Assembly: GCA_023515795.1 (NCBI GenBank)
Contig: JALGPX010000045.1
Coordinates: 4,069 to 68,068, forward strand
Direction of reading: 5' to 3'
Source: Amoeboaphelidium occidentale
Taxonomy: Eukaryota; Aphelidiomycota; Aphelidea
Length of the DNA stretch: 64,000 bases
Under the pieces are notes generated by a model, which saw only the letters and a list, made by a program, of their open reading frames with translations, was not told the DNA's origin and searched no databases. Numbering within the stretch: the first letter of the stretch is position 1; every line of letters begins with the position of its first letter. Positions 9,123-20,104 of this stretch are shown here, one piece after another. The translations under genes and the position numbers were made by a program.

Positions 9123-9791
9123 ATGGATAACGACTTTTGGGACATTCTTGATGTGCTAATGGGGCGTGAATGGCAAAATAATTTGCAAGCTGCCTTTGGA
9201 CCAGAACCTGAGGAAGATATTGAGAACGAGGCAATTGATTTCATTGTGCGGGGTACACCAAGCACTAATTCAAGATCGCTGAACAGCGTTTCGGGCCCTT
9301 CGAACAGCAATGACATCGGATCCAGTAGTACAAAATCCAGCCTTACCAGTGTCCGAACTCGAAATAGTCTGCTACAAACAGTTGGTAATGCACAATACAA
9401 GGAGGCCTATTATCGTGAAAGGGCTCTTAGGATTAAAGCTGAGCAGCGGGCATTGATTGCTGAACAGCGGGCATTGGTTGAAAAACAGCGAGCATTTGCT
9501 GCAGAACAGCGAGCATTGGTTGCTGAACAGAAGAACCAAGAAATGAAGAATGAGTTGACAGAGGCTCGCACCGTGATAAAACGACAACATGGAATACTGC
9601 AGCAATACGAGACCCTAGCAAAAGATATGTTGTTACATGGGAAATACAACTCGACAGGAGGTTTACCAGCTAGAAGATCAGATCAAGCTTTTGATGCTAT
9701 TCGTCTGCCGCGTTCTAGTGGACTATTGGAATCCAGCAAGAATGCTGAGCGCTTTTTGGAAGGCCGTTTAAATGGGATTTTTGGTCATTAA
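9123..9791 (+). CDS. Coiled-coil orphan protein, intact copy
   Basis: A 222-residue hydrophilic protein I do not recognise. It begins MDNDFWDILDVLMGREWQ, continues through an acidic stretch and a Ser/Asn-rich linker (residues about 45-85), then a coiled-coil built from heptads of the type AEQRALI and a C-terminal tail with RSSGLLESS. No signal peptide or membrane segment is visible. A TTGTTTCAC element sits 9 nt before the ATG, like the motif upstream of other genes here, which suggests real transcription. The gene lies wholly within the duplicated unit; the second copy has lost this ATG and three heptads. It may be a lineage-specific gene born or carried in the duplication. Confidence 0.55.
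   Translation: MDNDFWDILDVLMGREWQNNLQAAFGPEPEEDIENEAIDFIVRGTPSTNSRSLNSVSGPSNSNDIGSSSTKSSLTSVRTRNSLLQTVGNAQYKEAYYRERALRIKAEQRALIAEQRALVEKQRAFAAEQRALVAEQKNQEMKNELTEARTVIKRQHGILQQYETLAKDMLLHGKYNSTGGLPARRSDQAFDAIRLPRSSGLLESSKNAERFLEGRLNGIFGH
9438..9536 (+). repeat. 21-bp minisatellite encoding heptads
   Basis: Four complete 21-bp repeats (9438, 9459, 9480, 9501) and a partial fifth encode AEQRALI-like heptads in the coiled-coil orphan. Copy 2 of the duplication has a single repeat plus the partial unit, a loss of exactly 63 bp that keeps the frame. Confidence 0.9.
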
Positions 9792-9902
9792 TTGTGGGCT
9801 TCAAACGAGAATCGAAATAAAGGTTTAGCTACATCTACTTTTATTCTCTGATGGTATCAACAACAACATGGAAAGTGTCAGCTCTTTCGGTTGCAGCAAT
9901 GT

Positions 9903-10214
9903 AAAGCATCAAATCCCAACGGCCCAGATTCTCCAGAAGCTCATCAGGTAATACTTTCGTTATAGGCTAACCGTTTCAAGGCAATGCTGGATCTGCTGTG
10001 TGAACTAAATGTTGCTAATTCTGTCTCAAATATCTGTGCCACGACAATTATTCAGAATGCGTGGGATAGAGGCCAGAAGCTTAGTGTTCATGGTTGGTGT
10101 TACAGACTTACAGATGGACTGATAAGAGACTTGAATATCTGCTTCTCTGGTTTAAACGATTTGAAGTCTCCCATATTCAGTATGATCGAAACAAAAGTAA
10201 CACCAGAAGCTTAA
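9903..10214 (+). pseudogene. Carbonic anhydrase 3' fragment (duplicate)
   Basis: A copy of the last 45 nt of carbonic anhydrase exon 1, the 33-nt intron and the complete exon 2 (76 terminal residues identical to 8642-8872). It lacks the zinc-binding part of the gene. Upstream the matching frame runs into a stop (TGA near 9850) with no ATG, so on its own it cannot encode an enzyme. Splicing from the intact exon 1 to this second exon 2 (donor 8606, acceptor before 9981) is formally possible and would give the same protein. I regard it as a duplication by-product. Confidence 0.8.
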
Positions 10215-10500
10215 TAGGTCGCAAAATTTGGTACGAGAGCTTCCGTCTGAATAGTGTAGTGATTTCTTTGAGCGGGGTCGAACCACACGAAATAGACTTC
10301 AGCCGATCACCTGAAACTTGTAGTTTGCTTTGCATTGTACAGCCATGGAGACCCACTGAATGCCTTACAGAACGGATCATCGAATCAGACAAATGCACTG
10401 AAGCCAATCCGGATCCTAGAAGTTGATCATTCAATGATCATATCTTTGTTTCACGGAAATCTTTACGGATAACGACTTTTGGGACATTCTTGATGTGCTA

Positions 10501-11070
10501 ATGGGGCGTGAATGGCAAAATAATTTGCAAGCTGCCGTTGGACCAGAACCTGAGGAAGATATTGAGAACGAGGCAATTGATTTCATTGTGCGTGGTACAC
10601 CAAGCACTAATTCAAGATCGCTGAACAGCGTTTCGGGCCCTTCGAACAGCAATGACATCGGATCCAGTAGTACAAAATCCAGCCTTACCAGTGTCCGAAC
10701 TCGAAATAGTCTGCTACAAACAGTTGGTAATGCACAATACAAGGAGGCCTATTATCGTGAAAGGGCTCTTAGGATTAAAGCTGAGCAGCGGGCATTGATT
10801 GCTGAACAGAAGAACCAAGAAATGAAGAATGAGTTGACAGAGGCTCGCACCGTGATAAAACGACAACATGGAATACTGCAGCAATACGAGACCCTAGCAA
10901 AAGATATGTTGTTACATGGGAAATACAACTCGACAGGAGGTTTACCAGCTAGAAGATCAGATCAAGCTTTTGATGCTATTCGTCTGCCGCGTTCTAGTGG
11001 ACTATTGGAATCCAGCAAGAATGCTGAGCGCTTTTTGGAAGGCCGTTTAAATGGGATTTTTGGTCATTAA
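10501..11070 (+). pseudogene. Coiled-coil orphan, second copy without the original start
   Basis: The duplicate of the gene at 9123-9791. The original ATG reads ACG (10465-10467). The next in-frame ATG is at 10501 and would give 189 residues that miss the first 12 amino acids. The rest of the frame is intact to the same RLNGIFGH terminus, but three AEQRAL heptads are missing. It might still be translated from the internal ATG, so it is either a young pseudogene or a shortened paralogue. Confidence 0.6.
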
Positions 11071-11173
11071 TTGTGGGCTTCAAACGAGAATCGAAATAAA
11101 GGTTTAGCTACATCTAATCTTACTTTGGCTCTATCTGCATCCGTCCGGAAAGTCGTAGCTATTTCATTTGCTG

Positions 11174-11402
11174 CAGCGTACAACATCAAATCCAAACGGC
11201 CCAGATTCCCCAGAAGCACATCAGGCAATGATTTACTAGTTCATCTTCAGTATGATCGAAACAAAAGTAACACCAGAAGCGTGATGGTCGCAAAATTTGG
11301 TATGGTAGCTTCTATGTGAATCTTGAGGTGATTTATTTGAATAGGTTCGAACCATACGAAATAAACTTCCGATGATCACGTGAAACTCATCGTTTGCTTC
11401 GG
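11174..11402 (+). repeat. Degenerate third copy of the duplicated unit
   Basis: Positions 11174-11229 match the end of carbonic anhydrase exon 1 with mostly silent changes. They run straight into GCAATG, the first bases of exon 2, with no intron between. A deletion of about 170 bp follows. From about 11248 the sequence again matches the exon 2 end and the spacer downstream of it, up to the AMMECR1 start. It therefore forms the 5' flank of AMMECR1. Divergence is much higher than between copies 1 and 2. Confidence 0.78.
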
Positions 11403-12047
11403 ATGACTGATTCAAAAGCACCAACAGAGCATCATTGCTTCCACTGTTTTGACGCCCTGGTAACTGAGTTGGGCCATGCTAGAGTATCACGCAAAGATGT
11501 ACCGTTTGTTAATGCGTCTTATCCTTTGTTCGTAACGTGGAAGATTGTTGCTGATCACAGAACTGGGCAGATGTTCGATGAGCCAAGGCTGCGAGGTTGC
11601 ATAGGCAACTTTTCGAAATTAGATTTACATTCTGGTCTGGCTGAATATGCGATTATTGCTGCTTTGAAAGATGGAAGATTTAGTCCGATTGCAAAGGAGG
11701 AATTACAGCATCTGCAATGCACCGTTTCATTATTAACAGACTTTGAAACTGCAAATCATCATTTAGACTGGGAAGTTGGAACACACGGAATACGAATTGA
11801 ATTTTATGATGTAGTGAAACGCGGTAATTCCTCACATGGTTCTGGCAGGAGGTACAGCGGAACATTTCTACCAGATGTTGCCTTGGAGCAGGGCTGGAAC
11901 AAGATCGAAACGTTGCAGTATCTTATCAGAAAGGCTGGATATCATGGCAAGTTAGATGATATCCTAGAAACACTTCGAGTTACTCGATACCAAAGCCGTA
12001 AACGCACGGTAACATACACGGAATACTCTGCATACAGAAACCTATAG
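11403..12047 (+). CDS. AMMECR1-domain protein
   Basis: A single-exon protein of 214 residues, full length for the family. The hallmark LRGCIG motif is present (RLRGCIGNFSKLDLHSG), followed by EYAIIAALKDGRFSPI, DWEVGTHGIRIEF and the C-terminal FLPDVALEQGWNKIETLQYL with RKAGYHGKL. AMMECR1 proteins are near-universal in eukaryotes and archaea; the conserved Cys suggests an enzymatic role but no reaction is established. The start at 11403 is the first ATG giving a normal N-terminus. The sequence just upstream is the decayed third copy of the carbonic anhydrase duplication and includes GTGAAACTC 26 nt before the ATG. A polyadenylation-type AATAAA follows at 12096. Confidence 0.92.
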   Translation: MTDSKAPTEHHCFHCFDALVTELGHARVSRKDVPFVNASYPLFVTWKIVADHRTGQMFDEPRLRGCIGNFSKLDLHSGLAEYAIIAALKDGRFSPIAKEELQHLQCTVSLLTDFETANHHLDWEVGTHGIRIEFYDVVKRGNSSHGSGRRYSGTFLPDVALEQGWNKIETLQYLIRKAGYHGKLDDILETLRVTRYQSRKRTVTYTEYSAYRNL

Positions 12048-12095
12048 GAGATCGAGAAGTATGTAAAATGTTTCTATTTCACGTTTTGAAGCCAC

Positions 12096-12101
12096 AATAA
12101 A
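12096..12101 (+). terminator. AATAAA polyadenylation signal after AMMECR1
   Basis: A canonical AATAAA lies 48 nt after the AMMECR1 stop in the 80-nt convergent gap shared with the PIP5K gene. A TTGTTTCAAC at 12114-12123 in the same gap is not upstream of any start codon. Confidence 0.5.
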
Positions 12102-12127
12102 GATCATTTGAATTTGTTTCAACTCGT

Positions 12128-13796
12128 CTATGGACATCTTTCGATGGCATGCCAAATGAAGTTACAGAAACGCTTCATGTACTTTTGAGGGGGATTGCAT
12201 GAGATCCTGTCCTTGCCTCTTAGTAAGCCAACAGAATGATACTCTGCCTTCTTTTTCGGTGTGTATGGAGTCATGATATCAATGATTGCAGCGTGCATTT
12301 CTCGGCCCTTGATACCGACCAACAAGGAGTAATCGATCATTCCATGCGAAGCCAAGAATTCAGCGTCTGCCTTGATGATACGAAAGAAATTATCAGCTTC
12401 TGCAGAAGTTTCAAAAGGAATTTGCATTCCCATTTCAATGAAATCAAGATCCTTTAGGGGTCCTGGTTTGTTTGAACCTCTTCTGTGTCTCATGATTTGT
12501 TCCCAGAGACTTTTCGAAATTCAATTCACTAAATTTTACAATATATGCGAGTTTTTATTCGTTCGAGATAATTCCGAGTTCGTTCGTTTATACAAGTCTA
12601 TCGGGGTAACTGGTGATCTACTCGAGGTAAGTTGCAGCACCTCTCCTGCCACGGCGACCATAAGTGCTTCCCTTCAAGTCAAAAATGAAGTCTGGTTGAA
12701 ATTCTTTAGGGAAGAAATTCTTCATGATGTAGTAGTATTTACTCTTTCCAGATTTCTTGACGCGAAACAGAGCAATATAATCGATCAACAATGAGCTTGG
12801 CATAGTTTTCTTGTGCTCAAAGTAAGCAGGCATCAACTTTTTACCATTCTTCTTTTCCAAAGTAGATAATGACTTCATGATGTACCTGCGATCATGAGTC
12901 CAATACATATCACAACCAGATTTGCCAGCAGGCGTCTTGCGAAGAGGACCCTTTGAGAATGAAGACTAGAGATAAGAAGAGGCGCGTTCAAAAGTTACTA
13001 TTGCTGCTCTAAATTCATGATCAGCATCACATTCATCACCGCACATTTCTCTGAACATTTCGCGATGAAACAACTTGATTGAAACAGACTTGTTGTCAGT
13101 TCTACAAATTAGTTATCAATTCGTAAAAGGAAATTTGTACCTTTTTGCTTTAATATATACATCTTCCGATATTGGATCTTCATTGACAGTAATGCTGCTT
13201 AGCCAACGAGGAGCTGGTTCAGGATCATACTCAATATAATGACTTAAGACCAATTGAGCAATGCGACCACAATCAGCAATCTTTTTATCTTCTTGTAAAG
13301 TCTGAGAGTCTTCAGAGATCTCAGGCTCAGAGCATGCATCTATCAGCTCATTGAGGACAACTGAAGAGCGCGTTTCATCAAACTTCGTGTCATTCAGAGT
13401 TTCATCTGCCTCGGTGCAAACGTTAAACTTCATTTCCTTGCCAAAGACCACACTCTTTTGGCACTCTTCTTGGTGCAACTTTTCAGGAGGAGCCAAAGGA
13501 AGATTAAGCGGATTTACACGCAAGTGGCAGCCAATCTGTTCGTTGATTGCACTCTTTCGGAAGCCAAATCTAAAGAAGCTTGATCTGCGCAAGGAAGGCT
13601 CAGGAGGTGGCGCAGCTTCAGGGGTGCCCATGAGGACATCGTAATCGCTAGATTTCTTCTTATTAGTGAGCTTAAAGACCTTTTCTTTGACGAAACGCAC
13701 AGTGTTCATTTCACGGTTGAAACCTATTTTTAGACTGAACCGACACGTCAGCACGTTATGGTCACTCCAAATGGTCTCTTTCTGAATGATTTCCAT
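12128..13796 (-). CDS. Phosphatidylinositol-phosphate kinase (PIP5K/Mss4 type)
   Basis: Four exons, 13141-13796, 12999-13101, 12622-12965 and 12128-12509, give 494 residues. Two introns are 39 and 33 nt; the third would be 112 nt (12510-12621), unusually long here and the least certain join. The enzyme phosphorylates phosphatidylinositol monophosphate at the plasma membrane. Kinase features are the THDRRYIMKSLS block with its lysine, FDLKGSTYGR, LKDLDF, the catalytic HGMIDYSLLVGI, and IIDIMTPY followed by the RISCNPPQKYMKRFCNFI segment. The N-terminal 215 residues are mainly linker with Pro- and Ser-rich stretches. Because the activation loop is not diagnostic by eye, PIP4K is the alternative; a Mss4-type 5-kinase is expected in fungi. 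TGTTTCA lies about 44 nt upstream of the ATG. Confidence 0.88.
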
Positions 13797-13933
13797 TAGA
13801 GCTTTTAGTATCCGCAGAATGCTTTTAATGTCCGAGAGATGAAACAGTAAAAATTAGCGTATTTCCGTTGATCTGACAAACTCCGAAACGACACCCTGGG
13901 CAGGTCGGAATTTACATATTTTCAAAAGGATAT

Positions 13934-16900
13934 TTATTCTTTTGAACGCGATATGCCATACTCTACGTCAAATCTCTTCAAAAAGTTGAATATTGCAAGT
14001 CGAATATCATTTCCGACCAGATCATGATTCTTTACAACATCCAACACAAGAGAATACAATTGACCAGCATCATTCTTTAGCTTTTTTGAGTCTTTGAAAC
14101 GACTGTACCCATTCAAGATTTCAACAATTACAGGTGTCCAATAAATAACAGTCTTGTTTCCTTGTATTTGTTGGTTTGTTGTAGTGGCCCCCAACGAAAT
14201 TTGTGCTCGCAAAGGTTGTTCAAGGAGACTGAAGCGTTCTACTATGTCCAATGAGGACTCAAGGATGTCTCTTTCCAAGAAAGCATTATCCTCATCAGAT
14301 AACACATAATTAGGATCATTATAGACCTGAAAATAACTCTTCAACAAACAATAACCAGCACTTGTCTCCTGACGAAGCAAGTTAGGTAGATGCTTCATGA
14401 ACTTCACTTTATACAGACTTAACCTTAGTTGCTTATTCCCATTAAACTTCTTTGCAAAGAGGAACGAATTTTTCATAGCGCGAAGTAGTTTTGAGAGATG
14501 CTTGAAAGAAATGTTCTTGGTGTATCCAACGTTTGAACCAGAAGGATTTTGTGGAGTAAGCAAATCCGAAACTGTATGTACAATGATCAAGTGTAGAACG
14601 CACTTGATAATGATTCCTTGAAAATCCTTCTTCAAATTTCTTCGGTTTAGCGATGCTGCAACACTACCGGAAGTAGAACCGGCATCATCCTCGTTGGACG
14701 GATGGGTTGCGTTTTCCAGTTCGATGGCGTTATCGAATTCTTCTGCGATAGGAGAGCTGGCTGGACTCAGATTAGCCGCGCTACTTCCACTTGCTTTGCG
14801 GTAAACTTCATTAATGAAATCCGGTTCAAATAAAATGCTTGGAGTTGTGTTCTCAAAAATATCTTCAATAGTTTTGCACAGCTTTTTCCAATGAGAGTCT
14901 TGCAACTTGTCTATGTTCTTCTGTATAAGGACTAGAAGACAATTGCTTCCAATTTTCGCCAAAGTATCATTTTCTATGCAAAGGTTAAATAATCAAAACT
15001 AAACTTACCCTGCTGGTTGTTGAAACAGACTTTGATCAAGTCTAATAAGCCATCTAAAAGCAATCCTTCTAATACACTGAACATATACGTAAAAAGATCA
15101 AATAGTTGTCTTAGCGCTTCTATCAGAGTGGTATTCAGCCACACCATCATATCTTCCTTGTTTTCAAATTTTCTTTTCTCGCTTCTTGTTAACTTTAGAT
15201 CGTCAAATAACGGGAATAGAACACCGCGAGCCAAGACATCCCAGAATTCTTTAGTGAAAGTTTCTCCGTGAGTTTTCAATAAATTAAATAAAAGCTTCAA
15301 AGCTTTGGTTCTCACTTCAAGATCGCATGTCATCACAATTTCATACAATCCAAAGCACACGGGAAACCAAAACTTCATAATCGGATCACCAATTGACGTT
15401 TTCTGTGAGCTTCCGTCTGGTATATTCTGATAATCTGCGAGTTCACTCAAACTGCTGTCTAAAGAGTCAGAATTCTTTAGTGGCACTTCAGATATCTCTT
15501 CTGCTTCAACTTCTTTAGTAGGATTTGTCTCTGGGACTTTAGATGGAGCTGAATTCATCTTGACAGAAAGCTTGTCAACTGTAACACGGACTATTTCAAC
15601 AGACTGCAAACTTATTCTTGCAGAGAGCTTATTTCTTGCAAATTCTACCAAACAAGCAACATAGTCAGGAAAGAATGAGAACGTAGCACTGGATCCACCA
15701 GCCTGACCAGAAGGCGAGGTACTTATCAATGTATAAATCTGGTTCAAGAAGTTTTCATTGGTATGTAAGGCTTTGATGGTATCGAACGACATTGTAACGA
15801 TAGCATCATTTGGATCCTTTGCCGCTCTGTTCAGAATCGAGAACAATGTTTTCCAACCACTTTTGATATTTTCATTCTTTGCCATTATAAGTTGATGCAC
15901 ACATCGAAGTACCATATCCTTGATCACATACGATGGATTATTCAAAAGAATGTAATCGAAAGGCTTCAAGAAATCTTTTTGAAATTTGAAGTTGCTCAAT
16001 TCTTCCTTCTCTAGAAACTTAAATGACAACTGTCTCAAGGAATCCACAGAAAAGAAAGCAACGTGCTGATTGCTATGACAGCCCACTTCATTAAAATGTA
16101 CTCCAAGGATGCTCCAAATATTCAACCATTCGACTCTAATACGATTGTTCATGTTGTAGTAACTGATTTCAACGAGTTTTGTTAGAGAATAAGTGCGAGG
16201 AACAGCATTCAAAGGCGACGACGACGTAGACTGTTGGATTTCTTCCATCGAAACAACGGTTAAACTCTTCACAAAATCAACTATTGCCGTGCCCTTTAAC
16301 TTAGCAGAGGAAGTAAAAATTCTATCCATCGCGATCAATAGATTCTGACTTATTTGCTTCAACAAGATTGCATCCGGCGAATTTGGGTTCATGTCTACTT
16401 GAGAAGATGATGGTGACTCTGCTGGACTAAATGAACCATCATTCGAGCTATTACTTGAATTCACTAATTTCTCAATTGATGAAACACTGCGTAAAACGTC
16501 TAACCAAGAATCACCTAGACCATTACCATCTACATAACCAACTTCAAACACTGCTTTGACGCACTCCACCTGTTTGACTTTGTATATGAAGTCATTGACG
16601 TTAGTTAGAAGCGAGTATTGTTTTGTCAGAGTCGAAATGAATGCATTCCTTCCAGTTTCCAATTGATCATCCTCTTCGAAAGAGCAACACAAGTGAATGC
16701 AACATTTGAATCCGGTTAAACAAAGTTGGCTTGTCATATGGTCGCCATCAAAAGCTTCCTGTAAAGATGAAGAGACGCCAGCAAGGATAGCCATCCAAAC
16801 GAGCTGAAACATTGTCCTAACATGCTCCTTGTGCCTAGCCAAGTGGAAAGTTGTGACTGTGTTACTTGGGCTCGCATTTGATATTTTGGTGTAAACACTC

Positions 16901-19874
16901 TCTACAGCATTACCATCATTGGTAGGATTATTCTTCTTTACAGCAGAGATGTTGGCTAGCACCGAAACTCCTTTCTTTGAATTTGCTGCACTCAATGCTT
17001 CTTCTTCTTTGAGTTTGATTTCATTAATATTGATTTCGTCATATATCTTTTCCAAGAAGTCTCTTGGTAAATCTTTCCCATCACTTATACCCCTATTATT
17101 CTTAATAAAATCATCTTTCGTCATTCTCCGCTTGACCTGGGGATTGTGCAAGTCTGTATTTAACATGATTGTTGAGTAAGATAAAACATAAGCAGTCTCG
17201 GCGTTCACAAAGGAGCCAGGATTGTCCGTCAAATATCTTTCGGCAAATTTCAACATGAAACGATCAATCTTTTGAGCTTCTCCTGGCAAACGGAAGGCTT
17301 GCAAGAACTTTCTCAAAGCATCTACGAAATCTAACTCTCTGAAATTCATTAAATCAACAAAGTGATGCATAACTTGAATGTTAAAATCGTCGCCTTCTCC
17401 AAGGTATTCACCAATGTTCTTCTTGTTTAACTGCGGAGTATAGAGCAAAAACTTGGCCAACGATTGCGGCGACTTGTCAATGATTTTGTGCTTTTGCAAA
17501 TGCTGAATACCCTTCTTTATCTTCCAATTGAAGAGCTGAATACCTTCTCTAGTTGCTTGCTTCATATGTTTCATTGATTCAAACATTGACAGGTCATCAT
17601 TATAAGCTGGACTTTTGTCTTCGGCATTCTGAGAAGGTCCAGTACCAGATGGCGTTGATGGATCTTCTGGATGCAAAGACACAGATTTCTTTCTACCAGT
17701 TTGGCCAATACTACTCGACGGTGCATAGCCATGTCTGTACAAAACCAAAGCTTGAAGAATTGTAACCAAACATTCAAGCGCTCTGAATTTCACAGATTGA
17801 TCTTTATCCTTTTCCAAATTATTCAGCATGCCAAGAGAAACAAGTGCAGGAACAAACGGAATCGGCGGAAGAATTGAACCCAGCATTACAACATTATCTT
17901 GTCCTGAGTCTTTCTGTAACCCTGAAGCAGCTTTCGACATGCTTCTTCGATGCTCAGTAAAGTTGGATATTGATGACACTACACTTGTTCCACTACCAGC
18001 ACCAGGCGACAAGTAAACATTTTGTACGACCTGAGTTTGCGTGTGGAAATTGTAGGAGAAGAGACCAACATTCAAATCATTGAATAAGCTCTCTACAGCA
18101 GGAGGCAAGGGAGGAGCCGTTTGAAGCAACTTGAAGCTCGTAACTTGGTTCTGATTAGCGGTATTTCCGGGAACTGAATGTGATATTGAACCGGTGAGTA
18201 TTTTGCTTAGAATATTGACCAAATGTTCATACAAATTATCAACAGCTTTCGTATCACAATCATAATTCAAAAAGACCTCAACCAGAGCATCAGGATTACT
18301 GATAATAGAGCTAAGTGCTTTCAAGATAGACAGTTTCTGATTGTACAAAAGGCTGTTCATGAATAGTAGCGTGTTTCCGGTGTAAGCAGTAAACGGAGGA
18401 TTGAAAGAAGGTGTAGTCAAAGGGTTTTCTGCTGGAGCTGAAATCCCACCCTTTTCTAAAATCGGAAAGAAAATATCTGTGAAGAATATTTCAATTTCCT
18501 TCTTCAACAAATGCCTCATACCATTCACCAGGCGAACAAAAATGTCCAAGCTTCTGTCCAATACTTCCGGTACAATAGAGAGCACATTTCTGCTTAAACT
18601 TGCAAGCAAGTACTGTTTCACAGCTTGAACAAAAGTTGTAGAAGAAGTCGCATCCTTGTCAGCAGCATCTTCGGCTGATCCATTAATCAACTGAACTCCC
18701 TCCAGTTGACATTTGCTAGAGACAACATCGAAATGCTCTCTAACAATCATAGCAAGAAGTTCCAATGAAAGAATCTTGCTTTTCAGGGCCAATGGATCCT
18801 TCTTCAAGCCATCAATATCCGGTAAAGGCTTCATGCTCAGCCTACACAATGCCCTGAATACCACAAATCCATCCCAAAGATAAACCTTTTGCAACTGATC
18901 ATGTGACGCACTTAGAGATGGGGTACCCAATGTGGTATTAGTAGTTGTCACAGGGCTACGGGGAGATTCAACATTTGTCTTTTCATCATCAGTAACAACA
19001 TTCAGAACAGTTTCAATGATACTGGATGCAACAATACGAGCATGCTCTTCATCTTTTGGAGGCGGAGGCGGAGGAGGCTGCTCTTCTACTTCTGGTGATT
19101 TGATGGCTGCACCAGAAGACGATTTCTTCAAAGTGTCCCCCTGCCCAGATCCATTTCTAAATGAATTATAGTCCCCCTTGAATTCCTCAGGTATCTTGAT
19201 ACGCTCAAAGATGCAATTAATTATCTGCTGTAAGATACTCTTTGCGACCTGCTGGTTTAATTTCTTCTCTTTTGCATTTGGCTGTAGCAAATAGATGTTG
19301 TAAGCATTTCTAACAATTTTCAACAGAGCTTCACCATGAGGTGCTGTAGCATTCGTTCCATTCGTTAGTACAGCGGCCTGAAGTGCCTTGAAGATTTGCA
19401 GTAACAATTTATCAGAATCATCAGAATTATAAGTCGAAGCAGAGGAATAAGAATTCGTTATTAAATCGATTGTCCTATTCAAAGCAGCGCTGTTCTGGAT
19501 AAAGTTGTACTGAAGCAATTTGCTAAGAATATCCAAGGCGGTCGTCTGCTGAGCCAAAGTCGGTTTGAATCCTTTGTCTGACACAAGGAATGTCTCCAAC
19601 AGGTTCAGCAAGTCATCGATGGATCGCTGGTTGATTTCACTTTTGGAAGCCTCTGGAATGTTAAAAAAGATACCTAAAAGACTAATAGAGTATTACCAAT
19701 TAAGGAATTCAGTGAATCTCTTGCAGCTTGCAGTCCCTTATTTGACTTGGTCTCCTTCAGTCCCAGTAGAGAAGTTAATGAAGTTGTGATAAACAAGTTA
19801 TTATTCGAAATCTGAGTTTTAAGTGTCGCCGGTGTTGCTGTTGCTGCGTTAGGCGTCGGTGTCTGAGTGCTCAT
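13934..19874 (-). CDS. SEC7: Large Sec7-domain ARF guanine-nucleotide exchange factor (Sec7/BIG type)
   Basis: Three exons, 19697-19874, 15009-19652 and 13934-14973, with introns of 44 and 35 nt, encode 1,953 residues, the usual size for Sec7/BIG proteins. It activates Arf GTPases at the trans-Golgi to drive vesicle coat assembly. The Sec7 domain spans roughly residues 755-945, from QATREGIQLFNWKIKKG to EININEIKLKEEE. The catalytic glutamate finger is FRLPGEAQKIDRFM near residue 850, and TAYVLSYSTIMLNTDLHNPQ is intact. Long helical-repeat regions before and after the domain match the DCB/HUS and HDS regions. A poly-proline stretch, PPPPPPP, sits near residue 210. The gene is divergent from the zinc-ribbon gene, with 230 bp between ATGs. 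Confidence 0.93.
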
Positions 19875-20104
19875 GCCGAAGGTCCAGATCAAGAGTGTCA
19901 GAAAAATTGCTATTCGCGAGCAAACAAGTAAAGCAAGTGGCACTCGTTTCAACTTTACAAACGCGGTCAAAAAAGTACGGCAGTATATTCGTTCCTTCGC
20001 AAAGATTTTCACGTAAACAGCAGGATAATTTTAGGTTTAGAACTTCACAGAGCTTGAAACTATTTATATCTCTCTTCACAATAACGATTTTCCGAGAAAG
20101 CACT

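Larger units (their letters stand above)
8554..9837 (+). repeat. Tandem duplication, copy 1
   Basis: The unit starts in the last part of carbonic anhydrase exon 1 and covers its intron, exon 2, the downstream spacer and the coiled-coil orphan, ending about 45 nt after that gene. It recurs 1,342 bp downstream with very few differences. Exon 2 and the spacer translate identically in the two copies, so the duplication is recent. A more divergent third copy follows copy 2. Confidence 0.92.
9896..11116 (+). repeat. Tandem duplication, copy 2
   Basis: Second copy of the unit at 8554-9837. Differences visible by eye: GTAATAC instead of GTACTAC at the intron donor, ACG instead of ATG at the orphan's start, an F-to-V change in the orphan, one silent change, and a 63-bp in-frame loss of heptad repeats. 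About 58 bp of less similar sequence separates the two copies. Confidence 0.92.

Noticed and set aside
9438..9536. Short direct repeats as a CRISPR array
   Set aside because: The repeats are contiguous 21-bp coding heptads without spacers in a eukaryotic gene.
8554..11116. The duplicated unit as a transposable element
   Set aside because: No terminal inverted repeats, LTRs, transposase or reverse transcriptase are visible, and the unit starts inside a host exon.
11290..11370. GGTTCGAACC at 11344-11353 looks like a tRNA B box
   Set aside because: No matching A box, acceptor stem or anticodon arm can be built around it, and the related sequence in copies 1 and 2 has GGGTCGAACC in the same decayed context.
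15017..19171. Plus-strand open frames of 60-90 codons inside the Sec7 gene
   Set aside because: They lie opposite a long conserved coding exon and their translations are low-complexity shadows of it.
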